Positions 1-9,031 of a DNA stretch of 64,000 nucleotides are shown one piece after another. The first letter of the stretch is position 1. Each line of letters begins with the position of its first letter. Both the position numbers and the translations under genes were made by a program. The notes below the pieces were generated by a model. It saw only the letters and a list, made by a program, of their open reading frames with translations. It made no database searches and was not told the DNA's origin. The stretch is from Bradyrhizobium jicamae (GTDB taxonomy: Bacteria > Pseudomonadota > Alphaproteobacteria > Rhizobiales > Xanthobacteraceae): NCBI RefSeq assembly GCF_001440395.1, contig NZ_LLXZ01000102.1:154482-218481 (forward strand), given 5' to 3'.

Positions 1-643
1 AGTCCGGATTCTTTTCGTAGACGGCCTTCGATCCCGGTTGAAATTCCGATGTCACGAAACGGAACGGTCCGGAGCCGAGATGATCGGTGATCGCCTGGTC
101 GGCGGGCGTCGCGGCGATCCGGGCCGGCACGATGAACGGCACGTTGGCGGTCGGCTTGCCCAGCGCAGCGAGCACGAATCCGCAAGGCTCCTTCAGCACC
201 ATGCGGAAGGTCCGCTCGTCGACGGCCTTCAGTTCGGCGACGAATTCGAACAGCTTCTGCCCCATGGTGTCGCGCCTGGCCCAGCGCTGCAGGGACGGGA
301 TCACGTCTGATGACGTTACCGCAGTGCCGTCGTGGAATTTGAGGCCGGGCCGCAGGCGGAAGGTGTAGGTGAGGCTATCAGCGGAGACCTCCCAGGCCTC
401 GACCATCTGCGGCTTGATCTCGAACTTCGAATTGGTCGAGAACAGCGTGTCGTAGATCATGTAGCCGTGGTTGCGCGCGGTCCACGCCGTCGTCATGATC
501 GGATCGGTGGCGCGCAGCGGGGCATGCATGACAGCCGTAATCGTCTTCGACGACTGCGCCCGTGCGATGCGCGGCATTGCAAGGCCCAGCGTCGCGCCGG
601 CGCCGATCCGAAAGAGGTGACGCCGATCGATCGATTGCCCCAT
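1..643 (-). CDS. ABC transporter substrate-binding protein, family 5 (oligopeptide/dipeptide), partial
   Basis: The reading frame begins at an ATG at 643, preceded by a strong AGGAGGA about 8 bases upstream, and runs off the left edge, so about 214 N-terminal residues are present. The N-terminus looks like a twin-arginine signal (DRRHLF, then a hydrophobic stretch and an ARAQ cleavage-like site). After it come features of the DppA/OppA family: a domain I start binding 'TDPIMTT', and the conserved 'TFRLRPGLKFHDGTAVTSSDV' block is recognisable. The role would be periplasmic capture of a peptide or peptide-like solute for an ABC importer. It lies 34 bases downstream of the serine hydrolase gene on the same strand, so the two are probably co-transcribed. 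The cognate permeases would be to the left of this window. Substrate cannot be read from sequence. Confidence 0.88.
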   Translation of the reverse strand, partial: MGQSIDRRHLFRIGAGATLGLAMPRIARAQSSKTITAVMHAPLRATDPIMTTAWTARNHGYMIYDTLFSTNSKFEIKPQMVEAWEVSADSLTYTFRLRPGLKFHDGTAVTSSDVIPSLQRWARRDTMGQKLFEFVAELKAVDERTFRMVLKEPCGFVLAALGKPTANVPFIVPARIAATPADQAITDHLGSGPFRFVTSEFQPGSKAVYEKNPD

Positions 644-677
644 GACCCATTCCTCCTTGTCGCGACCGGAAATTCCC

Positions 678-1880
678 TCAGGCCTTGCCGCTCAGCCTGC
701 TGGCGATGGCGCGGTAGCCGCGCAACCACATGTGATCGAGATCCAGATCCATCGGCAAAGCCTGTGACGAGACGCGCGCAATCACCGTTTCGTTCGCCGG
801 ATCGATGTAGACCCACTGGCCATGAATGCCGATCGCGGCGAAGGGTGTCTGGCCACGCTCGATCGTGTACCACTTGCTGCGGTAATTGCCGTTCGGAAAC
901 ACCTTCGTCAGATCGCCCCGCGACCACGCTTCGGCATTGCCGTTGTGCCTGATGTCGTGGATCCATCGGCTCGGCACCACCTGCCGTCCGTTGCTGACGC
1001 CGTGATTGCGCATCATCTCGCCGAAGCGGGCGAGATCGCGCACGGTTGCGCATATGCCGCCGGCGACACGCGCCGCGCCCCGGGAATCGACCGTGATATA
1101 GGCGTCGTGCTCGGCGCCCATCGGTTCCCAGAGATAGTGCGAGACGATCCTGGCGTAGGACATTCCGCAGGCGCGCTCATAGACCCAGCCCAGCACGTCG
1201 GTGTTGGTCGAAACATAGTGAAAGGCGTGGCCGTGCGGCTTGCCGTCCGGCCGCAGCGTTTGCAGGTACTGGCGCAGGTGGGTCGGCGGGACGGTTGCAT
1301 CGAACGGCTCCCATCCGGTGGAACGGCGGTAATTGATGACGTCGCCCTCGCGCGCCATGTAGTCTTCGTCGAAGTGAATGCCGACGCTCATGTCGAGCAG
1401 GTGTCGCACCGTGCACCCGTCGCCGTAGACCGATCCTCTCATCTCCGGGATGTACTGCGTAACGGGGGCATCGGGGTCGAGCTTGCCGCGGTCGACCAGG
1501 ATGCCGGCCAGCGTTCCCGCAATCGACTTGCTGACGGAAAAAATCAGATGCGGTGCGTCCGGCGTCAGGCCATGGGCGTACCACTCGGCGACGATCCGTC
1601 CGCGGTGAGACACCACGAAACCGTCAGTGTGGCTCGTCCGCAGGGCCTCGCCAACATCGATCGTCTCACCACGCGGGTTCGCAAAGGCAACGTCCTCCAG
1701 ATAGGCTTGCGCAAAGGAAAGCGACGTCGGTTCACGGGAGCGTGCGATGTTGGCTGTGGGCAGCAATTCGCGCACGTTGCGGAAAGCCCATTCGCTGAAC
1801 GGATGCTGCCGCCAGTTCGCGAGCGTCACCTGCGCGTCGGCGGTCGGCGGGAAGGCGGCCATGATGTGGCGTGAGTTCAT
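678..1880 (-). CDS. serine hydrolase, class C beta-lactamase/esterase family
   Basis: The protein is 400 residues with the active-site set of the AmpC/EstB/DD-peptidase fold. The nucleophile motif SxxK is S115-V-S-K118 in 'IFSVSKS', the Y-x-S/N motif is Y222-V-S in 'HYVSTN', and an HG-x motif lies near residue 350 in 'IGIHGQW'. No signal peptide is evident, so a cytoplasmic amide or ester hydrolase is more likely than a true beta-lactamase. The family includes D-aminopeptidases, esterases and 6-aminohexanoate-oligomer hydrolases. The neighbouring peptide-binding protein fits hydrolysis of an imported peptide or amide, which is inference. The start is taken at 1880; a second Met at codon 7 is possible, and neither has a well-spaced ribosome site. 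Confidence 0.85.
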   Translation of the reverse strand: MNSRHIMAAFPPTADAQVTLANWRQHPFSEWAFRNVRELLPTANIARSREPTSLSFAQAYLEDVAFANPRGETIDVGEALRTSHTDGFVVSHRGRIVAEWYAHGLTPDAPHLIFSVSKSIAGTLAGILVDRGKLDPDAPVTQYIPEMRGSVYGDGCTVRHLLDMSVGIHFDEDYMAREGDVINYRRSTGWEPFDATVPPTHLRQYLQTLRPDGKPHGHAFHYVSTNTDVLGWVYERACGMSYARIVSHYLWEPMGAEHDAYITVDSRGAARVAGGICATVRDLARFGEMMRNHGVSNGRQVVPSRWIHDIRHNGNAEAWSRGDLTKVFPNGNYRSKWYTIERGQTPFAAIGIHGQWVYIDPANETVIARVSSQALPMDLDLDHMWLRGYRAIASRLSGKA

Positions 1881-2113
1881 TCCTGGTCCGGCACTGGCTT
1901 CGAAACAGCGTCAGAATTCTGCATGCGTCGCCTGGCCCGCAATCAACCGGATGGTGGAGGCTCTCGACCGGTTACGTCGTCGTAACCGCATCGAACATCC
2001 ACGGGGCGACCGTTTGGCCTGCATTTTGCTTGACTATGCGGCGCGCCTGTCCCAGCGTCGCTGGCTGCGACGCGCAGACGTCCGCCATCGAGGGAACAGT
2101 CGGGAGGTAGGCC

Positions 2114-2788
2114 ATGATTGCGCTATTGGGCCGATCGGATCAGGCAACCACGCAAGCCATCCATTTCGCGAGGGGGATTCTCGAAGGTTCTGCGACCGCG
2201 TTTTATGAGGTCGACAGCCACCTCAATCAGAATCGCTTTGTGCTCAGCGGCGGCGTTCCGACGGGCTTTCACGACCAGTATCTGGCTGGGATGAATCGGC
2301 TCGATCCGTTGCATCCGCGCGCTGCGGCCAAACAGCCGTTTGCGCGGCTCAGCGTCGCTATCGATCAATGCGGGACCGCCGACGCGGCCACCTATCGCAC
2401 CTTCGCCGGCCAATGCGGCATCGCCGACATGATCGAATTCTTCTTCCGCCGCAACGACCGGATCGTTGCCGGAATGTGTGTGCTTTGGGGGCAGGGCTGC
2501 AAGATTCCCGATGGCACCATGAACATCGCCGAAAAGATCCACGACTATCTCGAGTTCAACCTGACCAGCCGCCTGTCATCCACGTCGGACGAGCCCGCAC
2601 GCTATGGCCTGACGGCACGCGAACTCGAGGTCGTCGAGCTCCTGTGCTGCGGCCGGACCAATCGCGAGATCAGCGAGTGCTTGAACATTGGCCTTGCGAC
2701 CGTGAAAACGCACCTGATCCATATTTTCGAGAAGCTCGGCGTCGAGACGCGCTCAGCCGTCGTCGCGCTGATGTCGCGGCCGCACTGA
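2114..2788 (+). CDS. LuxR-family transcriptional regulator
   Basis: This is a 224-residue regulator with a C-terminal LuxR/GerE helix-turn-helix at about residues 158-217 ('LTARELEVVELL', then 'NREISECLNIGLATVKTHL'). The N-terminal 150 residues have no recognisable receiver aspartate pocket and lack the aromatic set of AHL-binding LuxR proteins, so the ligand is unknown. The start at 2114 has a GGGAGGTA ribosome site. It is divergent from the serine hydrolase/binding-protein pair (233-base spacer) and upstream of the gamma-glutamyltransferase on the same strand. It is therefore a good candidate regulator of one or both units. No luxI-type synthase is present in the window. Confidence 0.88.
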   Translation: MIALLGRSDQATTQAIHFARGILEGSATAFYEVDSHLNQNRFVLSGGVPTGFHDQYLAGMNRLDPLHPRAAAKQPFARLSVAIDQCGTADAATYRTFAGQCGIADMIEFFFRRNDRIVAGMCVLWGQGCKIPDGTMNIAEKIHDYLEFNLTSRLSSTSDEPARYGLTARELEVVELLCCGRTNREISECLNIGLATVKTHLIHIFEKLGVETRSAVVALMSRPH

Positions 2789-2997
2789 CGGTACGACGTC
2801 CTGTATCCGAATAAACGTTAGCGCCGTTCGCTTGCGCGGGCCCTTGCTGCGGCGGGGCTTTGGGTTGCCATTCCATCCACCGTTCGGTTGATTGCTACCG
2901 CATGCGCGGTAAGTCGAGACTCCGAATGATCGGCGTCGTTTTCGACAGTGTTGGCGAGCGGCTCCCGCTGTCACCAACTCAGCTTCAAGGAAACGAC

Positions 2998-4575
2998 ATG
3001 CGTGATTTCATGGCCATTGCCCGTTCGGTGGCGGTTGCGGAAAAAGGCATGGCCGCGACATCGCACCCGCAGGCGACGCTTGCCGCAGTCGAGATATTGA
3101 AGGCCGGCGGCAACGCAGTCGATGCGGCGATCGCCGCAGTCGCTGTGCAAGGCGTCGTCGAGCCGCAGATGACCGGGATCGGCGGCGATTGCTTTGCGCT
3201 GTATTCGCCAAAGGGCGGCGAGCCGATCGCGCTCAACGGATCGGGCCGCACGCCGGCAAGGACCGATAGCGGCAAATATGCGCACGGGGCGCAGCGGGAC
3301 ATTCCGCCGACCTCTCCGGAGTCGGTTACCGTGCCGGGCGCCATCGATGCCTGGTGCCGTCTGGTTGCCGATCACGGCAGCAAATCGCTCGAGGAGATCT
3401 TTCGTCCGGCGATCGCGGCTGCGGAGCAGGGGTTCTGCATCACGCCGCGCGTCGCGGAGGACTGGCGCCGGTTTCGCGCCCGCATCGAGATCGATGCCAA
3501 TGCCAGGGCGCATTTCCTTCCCGGCGATCAAACACCGGCGGTCGGCGACATCCGCGTACAGCTGGCCCTTGGCAAGACCTTTCGAAACATCGCGCGTCAC
3601 GGGCGTGACGCATTCTATGCGGGCGAGGCCGCCGACGAGATGGTCGGCATTCTCAGGGGATTGGGCGGCGCCCATGAGGCCGATGACTTTGCCGCGCAGA
3701 CGTCTGACTATGTGACTCCGATCTCCGCGCGTTATCACGATCACGACGTGGTCGAATGTCCGCCGAACGGGCAGGGTCTTGCCGCCTTGATGATCCTGCG
3801 GACACTGGCCGGATTCGATGTCGGCGCGCTGACGCCGGCTGACCGCATCCATCTTCTCGCCGAAGCGACCAAGGCTGCCTACCGCGCGCGCGATGCATTC
3901 TTCTGTGACCCCGCGACCGGCAATATCGATCCGGCGTCGTTCCTGACCGAGGATTACATCGGGAGGATCCGCCAGCGGATCGACATGACGCGCGCATCCG
4001 GAGCGGCAACCTGGGACGACATCGAGCACCGCGACACGGTTTACGTCACCGTGGTTGACCGCGACCTCAACGCGATCTCGCTGATCAATTCGCTGTTCTA
4101 TCCGTTCGGCAGCGGCATCTACGCACCGAAGTCGGGGATCTTGTTGCACAATCGCGGCTGGAGCTTTCGGGCCAAGCCCGGGCATCTCAATTCGCTGGGG
4201 CCGCGCAAGCGCCCGATGCACACCATCATTCCCGGCATGCTGCGGAAGGACGGCCGTACCGTGATGTCGTTCGGCGTGATGGGTGGACACTATCAGGCCG
4301 CAGGGCATGCCAATCTGCTGTCGAACATCTTCGACATGAAGATGGATATCCAGGCCGCGGCGGAGGCGCCGCGCTCGTTCGCCTTCGACGGCGTGCTCTC
4401 GCTCGAGTCAACGATTGCTCCCGCAATCCGGGACGATCTGTTGGCGCGCGGACATGATGCGCGCTTCTCCGAAGAGCCGATCGGCGGATGCCAGGCGATC
4501 CGCATCGATCATGCGCGCGGCGTGCTGTTCGGTGCCTCCGACCATCGCAAGGATGGATTGGCGCTGGGCTTCTGA
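2998..4575 (+). CDS. gamma-glutamyltransferase family protein
   Basis: The 525-residue protein belongs to the Ntn-hydrolase gamma-glutamyltranspeptidase family, which self-cleaves into two subunits and transfers or hydrolyses gamma-glutamyl groups. The autoprocessing/nucleophile threonine is Thr347 in 'DTVYVTVVD', matching the 'TTHYSVVD' site of E. coli Ggt. An N-terminal '[12 protein letters not shown]' block and a late 'GVMGGHYQ' block also fit. I start at 2998 because AAGGAAAC precedes that ATG and family similarity begins there; an upstream in-frame start at 2860 adds unrelated residues. No signal peptide follows the chosen start, unlike classical periplasmic Ggt, so the enzyme is probably cytoplasmic. 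It lies between the LuxR gene and the amine oxidase gene on the same strand. Confidence 0.92.
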   Translation: MRDFMAIARSVAVAEKGMAATSHPQATLAAVEILKAGGNAVDAAIAAVAVQGVVEPQMTGIGGDCFALYSPKGGEPIALNGSGRTPARTDSGKYAHGAQRDIPPTSPESVTVPGAIDAWCRLVADHGSKSLEEIFRPAIAAAEQGFCITPRVAEDWRRFRARIEIDANARAHFLPGDQTPAVGDIRVQLALGKTFRNIARHGRDAFYAGEAADEMVGILRGLGGAHEADDFAAQTSDYVTPISARYHDHDVVECPPNGQGLAALMILRTLAGFDVGALTPADRIHLLAEATKAAYRARDAFFCDPATGNIDPASFLTEDYIGRIRQRIDMTRASGAATWDDIEHRDTVYVTVVDRDLNAISLINSLFYPFGSGIYAPKSGILLHNRGWSFRAKPGHLNSLGPRKRPMHTIIPGMLRKDGRTVMSFGVMGGHYQAAGHANLLSNIFDMKMDIQAAAEAPRSFAFDGVLSLESTIAPAIRDDLLARGHDARFSEEPIGGCQAIRIDHARGVLFGASDHRKDGLALGF

Positions 4576-4679
4576 GAAGAGCGGTTGTTTATTGAGATGA
4601 AACGGCCGGCTTGACTGCTTTCATGCCGCCGCCATCTTTATAGAGAAGCTGAGACGACGGATCGATGGCGGAGGGCGGC

Positions 4680-6704
4680 ATGGCTTGGAGATCACGAACA
4701 TCACGGCTTTGCAGCCGGGCTCTCGGCAGCCTGGTCGCCGGCGTTCTTGCCTCGACCGCCGCGTCGCACGCCGAAACCAGGATCTCGCCATTGGCGTCCC
4801 CAACCCACCCCATGGATGGGTTGACTGCGGACGAGATACGGGCGGGCGTCGACGTGCTCCGCGGCGCCGGGAAGTTCGGCGATGCCGGCCGCATCGTCTT
4901 CATGACGCTGGATGAGAACGCCAAGGATGAGGTTCGGGCGTGGCGTCCTGGACAGGCATTCAAGCGCCGTGCCGTGGCGACGCTGCTCAATGACGGCCGT
5001 CTCTACGAAGCGCGGCTCGATCTCAATGCGCGGAGCCTGGTCCGTTGGGACGAGATCGGGGATCGGAAGCCAGCACTGATCATCGAGGAATTGATGTCCG
5101 CGGGCGAATTGCCGAAGCTTGATCCGCGATGGATCGCTGCGATGGCCAAGCGCGGCATCACGGACTTCAAGAATGTGCTGTGCCTTCCGCTCACCGTCGG
5201 TCCTGTTGTCGATCCCGCGCTCAAGGGCCATCGGCTCTTGAACGTGCCCTGTGTCGATACGACGGGCGCCGGCAATAACCTGTGGGGCAAGCCGATCGAG
5301 AACCTGATCGCGCTGGTGGACCTCAGCGCCAGGCAGGTGGTGTCGGTGACCGATCTCGGCGTGGTCCCGCCGCCCGCGAACACGCCATCGCATGCCTATG
5401 CCGATTCCGGCAAGTATCGCGCCGTGCCGCGGCCGATCGAGATTTCATCGCCGCAGGGCACGAACGTGACGGTGGAGGGCGGGCAGGTCCGTTGGGACAA
5501 CTGGTCTTTCCATGTTCGCCTCGAGCCGCGCGTCGGTGCGGTGCTGTCGCTGATACGATACGACGACCGAGGCACGCAGCGCGACATCGCCTACCAGCTT
5601 TCGGCGAGCGAGATGTTCGTCCCCTATATGGATCCGATGCAGACATGGCAGTTCCGGGCCTATATGGACATCGGCGAATACGGCTTTGGCGTGCTGTCGA
5701 GCGAGTTGCGCCCCCGCGAGGATTGTCCCGGCAGTGCGCACTTCCTTGATTTGACGATATCTGGCAACAAGGGAGCGCCGATCGTTTCGCGGGGGGCGGT
5801 GTGCATTTTCGAGCGGCCGACCGGGGATCCGATCTGGCGTCACGCCGAGATGATCAACAGCACCGTCGAGACGCGGCCCAATACCGAACTCGTGGTGCGG
5901 ATGGCGCCGGTCGTCGGCAATTATGACTATCTCGTTGACTATGTGTTTGACCGCGCCGGCAACATCGATGTGAAACTCGGCGCCTACGGCATCGACGCCA
6001 CCAAGGGCGTGACGAGCCGAAACATGAGCGATCCGACCGCGGCGCAGGATACGGCCTATGGCACGCTGGTCGACGAGCGGCTGCTGGCGGTCAATCACGA
6101 TCACTACATGACGTTCCGGATCGACATGGATGTCGACGGCACCGGCAACCGCCTGGTCGAGGATCGCTTCGGCGTTCGCCGATTGACCGGGGAGGGCTCG
6201 CGAAAAAGCCTATGGCAGGTCGAGACACGGCCCGTCGCAACGGAGGGGCCGGTCACGACGCCGCTGAATGCGGCCCAGTTCAGGATCGAAAGCGCTGGCA
6301 AGACCAACAAGCTGGGTTACCGCACCAGCTATCAGCTCATGCCCGGCCATTCCGACACCTCCTTGCTCGCCAAGGACGACCCGATCCAGCTTCGCGCCGG
6401 CTTCAGCGGCTACACGTTGTGGGCGTCCGCATACGATAAAGAAGAGAAATATGCGGCGGGTCTCTATCCCAACCAGAACGCCGATGTCGATGGTTTGCCG
6501 AAATGGGTTGCAGCCAAACGCCCGATCGAGGATCGCGATCTCGTGATGTGGTACACGGTCGGCTTCCGCCACGTGCCCCGCGCCGAGGATTGGCCTGTCA
6601 TGCCGGGCCTGTGGCACGGTTTCCGCCTGCGTCCGTTCAACTTCTTCGACCGCAATCCGGCGCTCGACGTGCCGCCTGTGGTCGAAGCAAAGGGCGCGAA
6701 ATGA
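4680..6704 (+). CDS. copper amine oxidase (primary-amine oxidase), exported
   Basis: This enzyme oxidatively deaminates primary amines to aldehydes, releasing ammonia and hydrogen peroxide, using copper and a self-made topaquinone. The cofactor motif N-Y-D-Y is present, with the precursor tyrosine at residue 415. Copper ligands are His473 and His475 in 'NHDHYMTF' and a third at His646 in 'LWHGFRL'. An N-terminal signal peptide (basic start, hydrophobic core, 'ASHAE' site) places it in the periplasm. Length is 674 residues, normal for the family. The ATG at 4680 has GGAGGGC in front; an ATG at 4665 is an alternative start five codons earlier. Its stop overlaps the start of the next small gene (ATGA), indicating translational coupling. 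Confidence 0.93.
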   Translation: MAWRSRTSRLCSRALGSLVAGVLASTAASHAETRISPLASPTHPMDGLTADEIRAGVDVLRGAGKFGDAGRIVFMTLDENAKDEVRAWRPGQAFKRRAVATLLNDGRLYEARLDLNARSLVRWDEIGDRKPALIIEELMSAGELPKLDPRWIAAMAKRGITDFKNVLCLPLTVGPVVDPALKGHRLLNVPCVDTTGAGNNLWGKPIENLIALVDLSARQVVSVTDLGVVPPPANTPSHAYADSGKYRAVPRPIEISSPQGTNVTVEGGQVRWDNWSFHVRLEPRVGAVLSLIRYDDRGTQRDIAYQLSASEMFVPYMDPMQTWQFRAYMDIGEYGFGVLSSELRPREDCPGSAHFLDLTISGNKGAPIVSRGAVCIFERPTGDPIWRHAEMINSTVETRPNTELVVRMAPVVGNYDYLVDYVFDRAGNIDVKLGAYGIDATKGVTSRNMSDPTAAQDTAYGTLVDERLLAVNHDHYMTFRIDMDVDGTGNRLVEDRFGVRRLTGEGSRKSLWQVETRPVATEGPVTTPLNAAQFRIESAGKTNKLGYRTSYQLMPGHSDTSLLAKDDPIQLRAGFSGYTLWASAYDKEEKYAAGLYPNQNADVDGLPKWVAAKRPIEDRDLVMWYTVGFRHVPRAEDWPVMPGLWHGFRLRPFNFFDRNPALDVPPVVEAKGAK

Positions 6705-7012
6705 TCCGCCGTATGCACCGGCTTTGCGCCGTCACCTGCGTCCTGCTGCCGCTTATGGTGGCGGCCGGCGGCGCGACGGCATCTTCCGCTGTCGTCGGCG
6801 AGGAAACGTCCTTGCTTTATCTGAGCGCGGATGACTGGAACCAGCAGCCGGCTACACGCAAGATCGCGCTCGCGGCCGATTTCATGCGGGTGTTCTGCAC
6901 CAGCCCGACCATGTCTCCGGCGTCGCTCGCCGATTGTCTCGACAGGGACCGTGCCAATGGCGCGCTGTTCGAGCGCGCCATTGGCTGCGCGAGCGCCTTA
7001 GCTGGCCGCTGA
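6701..7012 (+). CDS. small exported protein coupled to the amine oxidase
   Basis: A 103-residue protein whose ATG overlaps the stop of the copper amine oxidase gene (ATGA). It has a hydrophobic N-terminal signal ('CVLLPLMVAAGGATAS') and a mature part of about 75 residues with cysteines in 'VFCTS', 'ADCLD' and 'IGCAS'. I do not recognise a family. Its tight coupling suggests a partner of the oxidase or a product made in stoichiometry with it, but function is unknown. The last 15 bases overlap the 3' end of the convergent aminotransferase gene. Confidence 0.75.
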   Translation: MIRRMHRLCAVTCVLLPLMVAAGGATASSAVVGEETSLLYLSADDWNQQPATRKIALAADFMRVFCTSPTMSPASLADCLDRDRANGALFERAIGCASALAGR

Positions 7013-8350
7013 AAGGCCGGCGCTGATCCCCTCGGCCATCCTGGTTACATCGGCCGATGTCAGGATGAGGGGCGGCGACAGGATGATGTTGTTGCCGGAC
7101 ACCCGGACCATCACGCCGGCCTCATAGGTAGCGTCAGCGACCTTCGCCATCGTTTTCTTGTCCGCCGGCTTCTTGCTGTCTCGATCGGCAACCAGCTCGA
7201 TCGCGGCCATCAGTCCCTTACTGCGTACGTCGCCAACGCTCGGATGCCGCGCCTTGAGCTGCGCAAGCGCGTCGGCGAGGTCCTTGCCGCGCGCGGCGGC
7301 ATTCTCGTCGAGCTTGAGGCGCCGGGTCTCGGCGAGCGCCGCGACGCCCGCGGCGCATCCGACCGGATGCCCTGAATAGGTGTAACCGTGCCCGATCGAG
7401 CTAAAGGAGGTCGTATCCGCCTCAAAGGCTTCCGCGATCTTCTCGCCGATCAGCGTTGCCCCGAGCGGGAAGTATCCTGATGTGATCGCCTTGGCGATCG
7501 TCATCATGTCGGGTTTCACGCCCCACAGCCTTGAGCCCGACCAAGCGCCGGTGCGGCCGAAACCGGTGACGACTTCGTCTGAAATCATCAGGATGCCATG
7601 GCGGTCGCAGATCTCGCGCGCCAGCTTCATGAAGTTGTCGGGCGGCACGATCACGCCGCCGGCGCCCAGCACCGGCTCCATGATGAAGGCTGCGATCGTA
7701 TCGGCACCCTGGAAGGTGATCTCGTCTTCCATGGCGGCCGCACAAAGCTGCGCGAGCTTGATGGGATCGGTCTCATTGAAGGGATTGCGGTAGGTCCAGG
7801 GCGCGGGGATATGGAATACGCCGGGCAACAGCGGCTCGTAGTTGCGGCGGAAATTGGCGTTACCGTTGACGGAAGCGCCGCCGAAATGCGTGCCGTGATA
7901 GCCCTTCTTCAGCGCCAGGAATTTGGTGCGATCGGCCTGTCCCTTGATCTTCCAGTATTGCCGCGCGAGCCGCAGCGCCGACTCGACGGAGTCCGATCCG
8001 CCCGAGGTGAAGAAGGCGCGGACCATGCCTTCCGGCTTGAACCATTCGGTGAGTTCGTAGGCGAGTTCGATCGAGGGGCCGGTCGAAGCGCCGCGGAAGC
8101 CGGAATAATAGGGCAGTGCGTCGAGCTGGTCCGTGATCGCCTTCTTGATGGGATCGCAGCTATAGCCGAGATTGACGTTCCACAGGCCGCCGACGGCGTC
8201 GAGAACGGTGCGCCCGTCGATGTCGGTGACGTGAACGCCTTCGCCCTTCATGATGATGCGCGGCGGCTGCGCCCGCATCTCGGCGGGATGCGCCATCGGG
8301 TGCCAGATCGGCTTGGCGTTGTTCTCAACCAGGAAATTCTTGTCGCGCAT
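6998..8350 (-). CDS. class III (omega) aminotransferase, PLP-dependent
   Basis: A 450-residue fold-type I aminotransferase of the ornithine/beta-alanine/4-aminobutyrate group. The PLP lysine is Lys287 in 'TIAKAITSG', the cofactor-binding aspartate is in 'LMISDEVVTGFGRTG', and the glycine-rich 'SGGSDSVESALRLAR' block is present. It would move an amino group from an omega-amine or amino acid to a keto acid such as pyruvate; the substrate is not determined. The start at 8350 follows GAGGGCCACC. It is the last gene of a minus-strand unit, 18 bases after the HAD gene, and its 3' end overlaps the convergent small exported gene. Confidence 0.92.
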   Translation of the reverse strand: MRDKNFLVENNAKPIWHPMAHPAEMRAQPPRIIMKGEGVHVTDIDGRTVLDAVGGLWNVNLGYSCDPIKKAITDQLDALPYYSGFRGASTGPSIELAYELTEWFKPEGMVRAFFTSGGSDSVESALRLARQYWKIKGQADRTKFLALKKGYHGTHFGGASVNGNANFRRNYEPLLPGVFHIPAPWTYRNPFNETDPIKLAQLCAAAMEDEITFQGADTIAAFIMEPVLGAGGVIVPPDNFMKLAREICDRHGILMISDEVVTGFGRTGAWSGSRLWGVKPDMMTIAKAITSGYFPLGATLIGEKIAEAFEADTTSFSSIGHGYTYSGHPVGCAAGVAALAETRRLKLDENAAARGKDLADALAQLKARHPSVGDVRSKGLMAAIELVADRDSKKPADKKTMAKVADATYEAGVMVRVSGNNIILSPPLILTSADVTRMAEGISAGLSAAS

Positions 8351-8368
8351 GGTGGCCCTCTGTCCGGC

Positions 8369-9031
8369 TCAATCGTATTCCAGTCCGAAATGACGGAGCG
8401 CCTCACTATACGACGCCCTGGGATTCCTCACGTCGAACAAAACCGTGCGCATGTTGCATGCGGCTGCGCCCGCGATGTTCCGGCGCTGGTCGTCGACAAA
8501 GACGCAATCTTCCGCCGCCAGCGCCAGCGCATCGAGCACACCATGATAGGCGCGCGGGTCCGGCTTCAGGATATTGGTATGCGTTGCATCGACGATCGCG
8601 TCGAACCGCGCCAGAACGGGGAGCCGGCTGCGGAAGTCGACGCCATAGAACAGGTCGAGTTCGTTTGAGAGGATGGCGAGCCTGAAGCCGGCATCACCAA
8701 CGATCCGGATCACGTGGTCCGCCTCGGGGCGGATCACCGTCGCGGGGTCGGCGCCACGCGCCCGCTTCACGAATGTTTCCATATCCGGCCAGTCCTCGCC
8801 GAGCATGCGCCCGACCTCGCGACTGCGCATCAGCCAGTAATCACGCTCCGAAATCTCACCGCGCTGCATCGAAGCCCAGAGCGGGTCGCTGTCCGGTGCG
8901 AACGGGCCGAGCCATTTCAGCGTGCACGGAGCGAGGCCGAGCGCCTGCTCGGTCAGGTCATGGGTTTCGAACAATGTCTTCGAGATGACCCCGCCGAAAT
9001 CCAGCACCAGCGCCTGTGCGGGGTTTCTCAC
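8369..9031 (-). CDS. HAD-superfamily hydrolase
   Basis: About 220 residues with haloacid-dehalogenase motifs: an N-terminal nucleophile region 'LVLDFGGVIS', motif II 'LAILSNEL', motif III 'ILKPDPRAY' and motif IV 'CVFVDDQRRN'. It is probably a phosphatase on a small metabolite. I prefer the GTG start at 9031 because it overlaps the stop of the upstream Tm-1-like gene as GTGA and puts the nucleophile at the usual distance from the N-terminus. The ATG at 9079 lies inside the upstream gene and adds 16 unrelated residues. It sits between the Tm-1-like protein and the aminotransferase, so it likely acts in the same pathway. Confidence 0.88.
   Translation of the reverse strand: MRNPAQALVLDFGGVISKTLFETHDLTEQALGLAPCTLKWLGPFAPDSDPLWASMQRGEISERDYWLMRSREVGRMLGEDWPDMETFVKRARGADPATVIRPEADHVIRIVGDAGFRLAILSNELDLFYGVDFRSRLPVLARFDAIVDATHTNILKPDPRAYHGVLDALALAAEDCVFVDDQRRNIAGAAACNMRTVLFDVRNPRASYSEALRHFGLEYD

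Noticed and set aside
822..1874. 350-residue plus-strand frame across the serine hydrolase gene
   Set aside because: It is the antisense shadow of a gene with clear active-site motifs; its translation is Arg/His/Ala-rich and has no family character.
2971..4308. 445-residue minus-strand frame
   Set aside because: Antisense to the gamma-glutamyltransferase; high-GC codon bias produces long open antisense frames.
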